This document shows positions 62,815 through 64,000 of a stretch of DNA of 64,000 nucleotides, one piece after another. Both the position numbers and the translations under genes were made by a program. The stretch comes from Amblyomma americanum. Lineage: Eukaryota > Arthropoda > Arachnida > Ixodida > Ixodidae. The notes beneath the pieces were generated by a model that did no database searches, was not told where the DNA came from, and saw only the letters and a program-made list of their open reading frames with translations. The stretch's first letter is position 1. Each line of letters begins with the position of its first letter. The stretch covers positions 148,082,121 to 148,146,120 of the forward strand of contig NC_135504.1 in NCBI RefSeq assembly GCF_052857255.1. Reading direction: 5' to 3'.

Positions 62815-63882
62815 GTTTTGACGCCTGTCACAGAGACACTTGTAGAACTGATGTGTTCAGATTTAACTCGTTTCGGTCTAAAACAGCTTGTTTCGTTGGA
62901 TTAAGCACGAACACCTGCTTTTCGCGCAGCTATAAGAGAAAAAAGTTTTGACGGGTATCACATGGACACTTGTAAAACCGATGTGTTCAGATCTAGCTCG
63001 TTTTGCTCTAAAACAGCTTGTTTGTGATTTAGCTCGTTTCGGTCTAAACAGCTTGTTTCGTTGTATTAAGCAAGAATACATGCTTTTCGCGCAGTTATAA
63101 GAGAAAAAGTTTTGACGCGTGTCACAGAGACACTTGTAGAACCGATGTGTTCAGATTTACCTCGTTTCGGTCTAAAACAGCTTGTTTCGTTGTATTAAGC
63201 AAGAATAGATGGTTTTCGCGCAGTTATAAGAGAAAAAGTTTTGACGCGTGTCACAGAGACACTTGTAGAACCGATGTGTTCAGATTTACCTCGTTTCGGT
63301 CTAAAACAGCTTGTTTCGTTGTATTAAGCAAGAATACATGCTTTTCGCGCAGTTATAAGAGAAAAAGTTTTGACGCGTGTCACAGCGACACTTGTAAAGC
63401 CGATGTGTTCAGATATAGCTCGTTTTGGTATAAAACAACTTGTTTCGTTGTTTTAATCAAGAATACAATGCTTTTCGCGCAGTTATAAGAGAAAAAGTTT
63501 TGACACGTTTCACAGGGACACTTGTAAAACCGATGTGTTCAGATTTAGCTCGTTTCGGTCTAAAACAACTTGTTTCGTTGTATTAAGCACGAATACATGC
63601 TTTTTGCGCAGTTATAAGAGAAAAAGTTTTGACGCGTATCACGTGGATACTTGTAAAACCGATGTGTTTAGATATAGCTCGTTTTGGTATAAAACCGCTT
63701 GTTTCGTTGTTTTAAGCAAGAATACGTGCTATTCGCGTAGTTATAGAAGAAAAAGTTTTGACGCGTTACACAGGGACACTTGTAAAAACGATGGTTCAGA
63801 TTTAGCTCGTTTCGGTCTAAAACAGCTTGTTTCGTTGTATTAAGCACGAATACATGCTTTTAGCGCAGTTATAAGAGAAAAA

Positions 63883-64000
63883 GTTTTGACGCGTATCACA
63901 TGGACACTTGTAAAACCGATGTGTTCAGATCTAGCTCATCTCGGTCTAAAACAGCTTGTTTCGTTGTATTAAGCACGAATACATGCTTTTCGAGCAGTTA
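63883..64000 (+). repeat. Partial monomer at right window edge
   Basis: The last phase point is at 63,883 and 118 bp of a unit follow before the window ends ('cgagcagtta' near the edge, a one-base change from 'cgcgcagtta'). The array continues to the right. Confidence 0.93.

Larger units (their letters stand above)
1..64000 (+). repeat. 129-bp satellite DNA array filling the window
   Basis: Read directly: the same unit recurs without break from the first to the last base, always on the + strand. Landmarks in order within a unit are 'gttttgacgcgt', 'taaaaccgatgtg', 'agctcg', 'ctaaaacagcttg', 'tttcgttgtatt', 'aagcacgaatac', 'tgcttttcgcgcag' and 'ttataagagaaaaa'. The distance between successive 'gttttgacg' landmarks is 129 bp in standard units, giving close to 495 units. 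The unit is about 39% G+C. Neighbouring units differ at many class-specific positions, while units one HOR period apart are nearly identical. This is the usual signature of satellite DNA homogenised by unequal crossover and amplification. A centromeric or pericentromeric location is inferred only from array size and HOR structure. No inversions, genes or recognisable transposons interrupt the array apart from the short insert at 1307-1416. Confidence 0.98.
59641..64000 (+). repeat. Divergent right-hand satellite region
   Basis: Monomers here carry many private changes and several truncations, and I cannot find a long HOR period. A local subclass with 'cacagagacacttgtagaac' appears near 60,685, 60,815, 61,815, 62,825, 63,125 and 63,250 and not elsewhere in the window. 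A unit with 'gacttaccttgtttcg' occurs three times about 1.0-1.1 kb apart, hinting at a loose local repeat. The region also holds a ninth 116-bp short unit near 61,567 and a long unit at 62,945-63,108. Confidence 0.75.

Noticed and set aside
521..63081. Recurring - strand ORFs of 61-92 codons, several overlapping the 164-bp monomers
   Set aside because: They are antisense readings of the same satellite. Several recur only because the underlying block recurs, and no start or regulatory context supports them.
217..63843. More than a hundred predicted + strand ORFs of 60-217 codons sharing a 43-residue repeat
   Set aside because: They follow from a stop-poor repeat unit of 129 bp. They begin at arbitrary places (many at GTG), end at class B stops or random indels, lack promoters and any recognised domain, and copy the satellite period exactly.
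1..64000. CRISPR array
   Set aside because: There is no alternation of a constant short repeat with unique spacers. The whole 129-bp unit repeats, variation is by class, and no cas genes are present.
1..64000. Full CENP-B box in the monomer
   Set aside because: The CGGG half is absent from the monomer forms I read; only the TTCG....A half matches. It is kept as a weak finding, not annotated as a binding site.
1..64000. Telomeric repeat, rDNA spacer, tRNA or rRNA genes
   Set aside because: No short telomere-type repeat, no tRNA-like cloverleaf and no rRNA-like sequence was seen among the monomers.
1..64000. Coding minisatellite of a surface or silk-like protein
   Set aside because: Frequent frameshifting indels (13-bp loss, 35-bp gain, 1-2 bp losses) and in-frame stops in class B units are spread through the array, which a long repetitive protein gene would not tolerate.
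1..64000. A previously undescribed gene system
   Set aside because: I read the array looking for any non-satellite segment and found only the 110-bp insert near 1.3 kb. Nothing else supports a gene-based system.

Overview
The whole 64 kb window is one head-to-tail satellite DNA array. I find no credible protein-coding gene, RNA gene or CRISPR array, and only one short stretch that is not satellite (about 1307-1416). The basic unit is 129 bp, roughly 39% G+C, always in the same orientation, with close to 495 units in the window. The array runs off both ends, so neither edge of the satellite is present. A long, single-orientation array with multi-kilobase higher-order repeats (HORs) indicates a eukaryotic nuclear chromosome, probably centromeric, pericentromeric or other heterochromatin. 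The species cannot be named from this sequence. CpG is not depleted in the monomer (8 seen against about 4.8 expected from base composition), which would fit a genome with little germline CpG methylation, but that is weak evidence.

Monomers fall into recognisable classes that differ at a few diagnostic places. Class A has 'agctcatctcgg' with 'cagctag'. Class B has 'gtgttgtgattt' and usually 'gtatcagaggaacac'. Class C has 'gtggatac', 'gtttagatatagc', 'ggtataaaac' and 'gcgtagttatagaag'. Class D has 'acctcgtttcggactaaaac' with 'cgttggatt'. Class E has 'cacttctaaaacc', 'gatcttgctcg' and 'cacaaatagatgc'. Class F has 'caagaatacaatgc'. Ordered runs of these classes repeat as HORs.

Layout. 1-4.7 kb: mixed monomers, including a block repeated near 25.3 kb and the only foreign insert (a 24-bp-arm palindrome flanked by an 11-bp direct repeat). 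4.7-13.9 kb: a 3736-bp HOR in 2.4 tandem copies. 13.9-25 kb: rearranged pieces of the same HOR, including a 2192-bp tandem duplication and a 5281-bp-offset duplication. 25-30 kb: the block like the left edge, followed by about 645-bp five-monomer cassettes in the order P-Q-P-P-Q. 30-43 kb: two large related blocks about 6.6-7.1 kb apart. 42.8-50 kb: a run of 1.53-1.70 kb units. 49.6-58.5 kb: a tandem duplication of 4455 bp. 58.5-64 kb: more divergent and partly truncated monomers with no clear long HOR.

Because 129 is a multiple of three, one reading frame stays open through several monomers (43 residues per unit). This produces many predicted ORFs of 60-217 codons, which I treat as artefacts of the repeat. 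No genes act together here. What the window records is unequal crossover, local amplification and HOR turnover.
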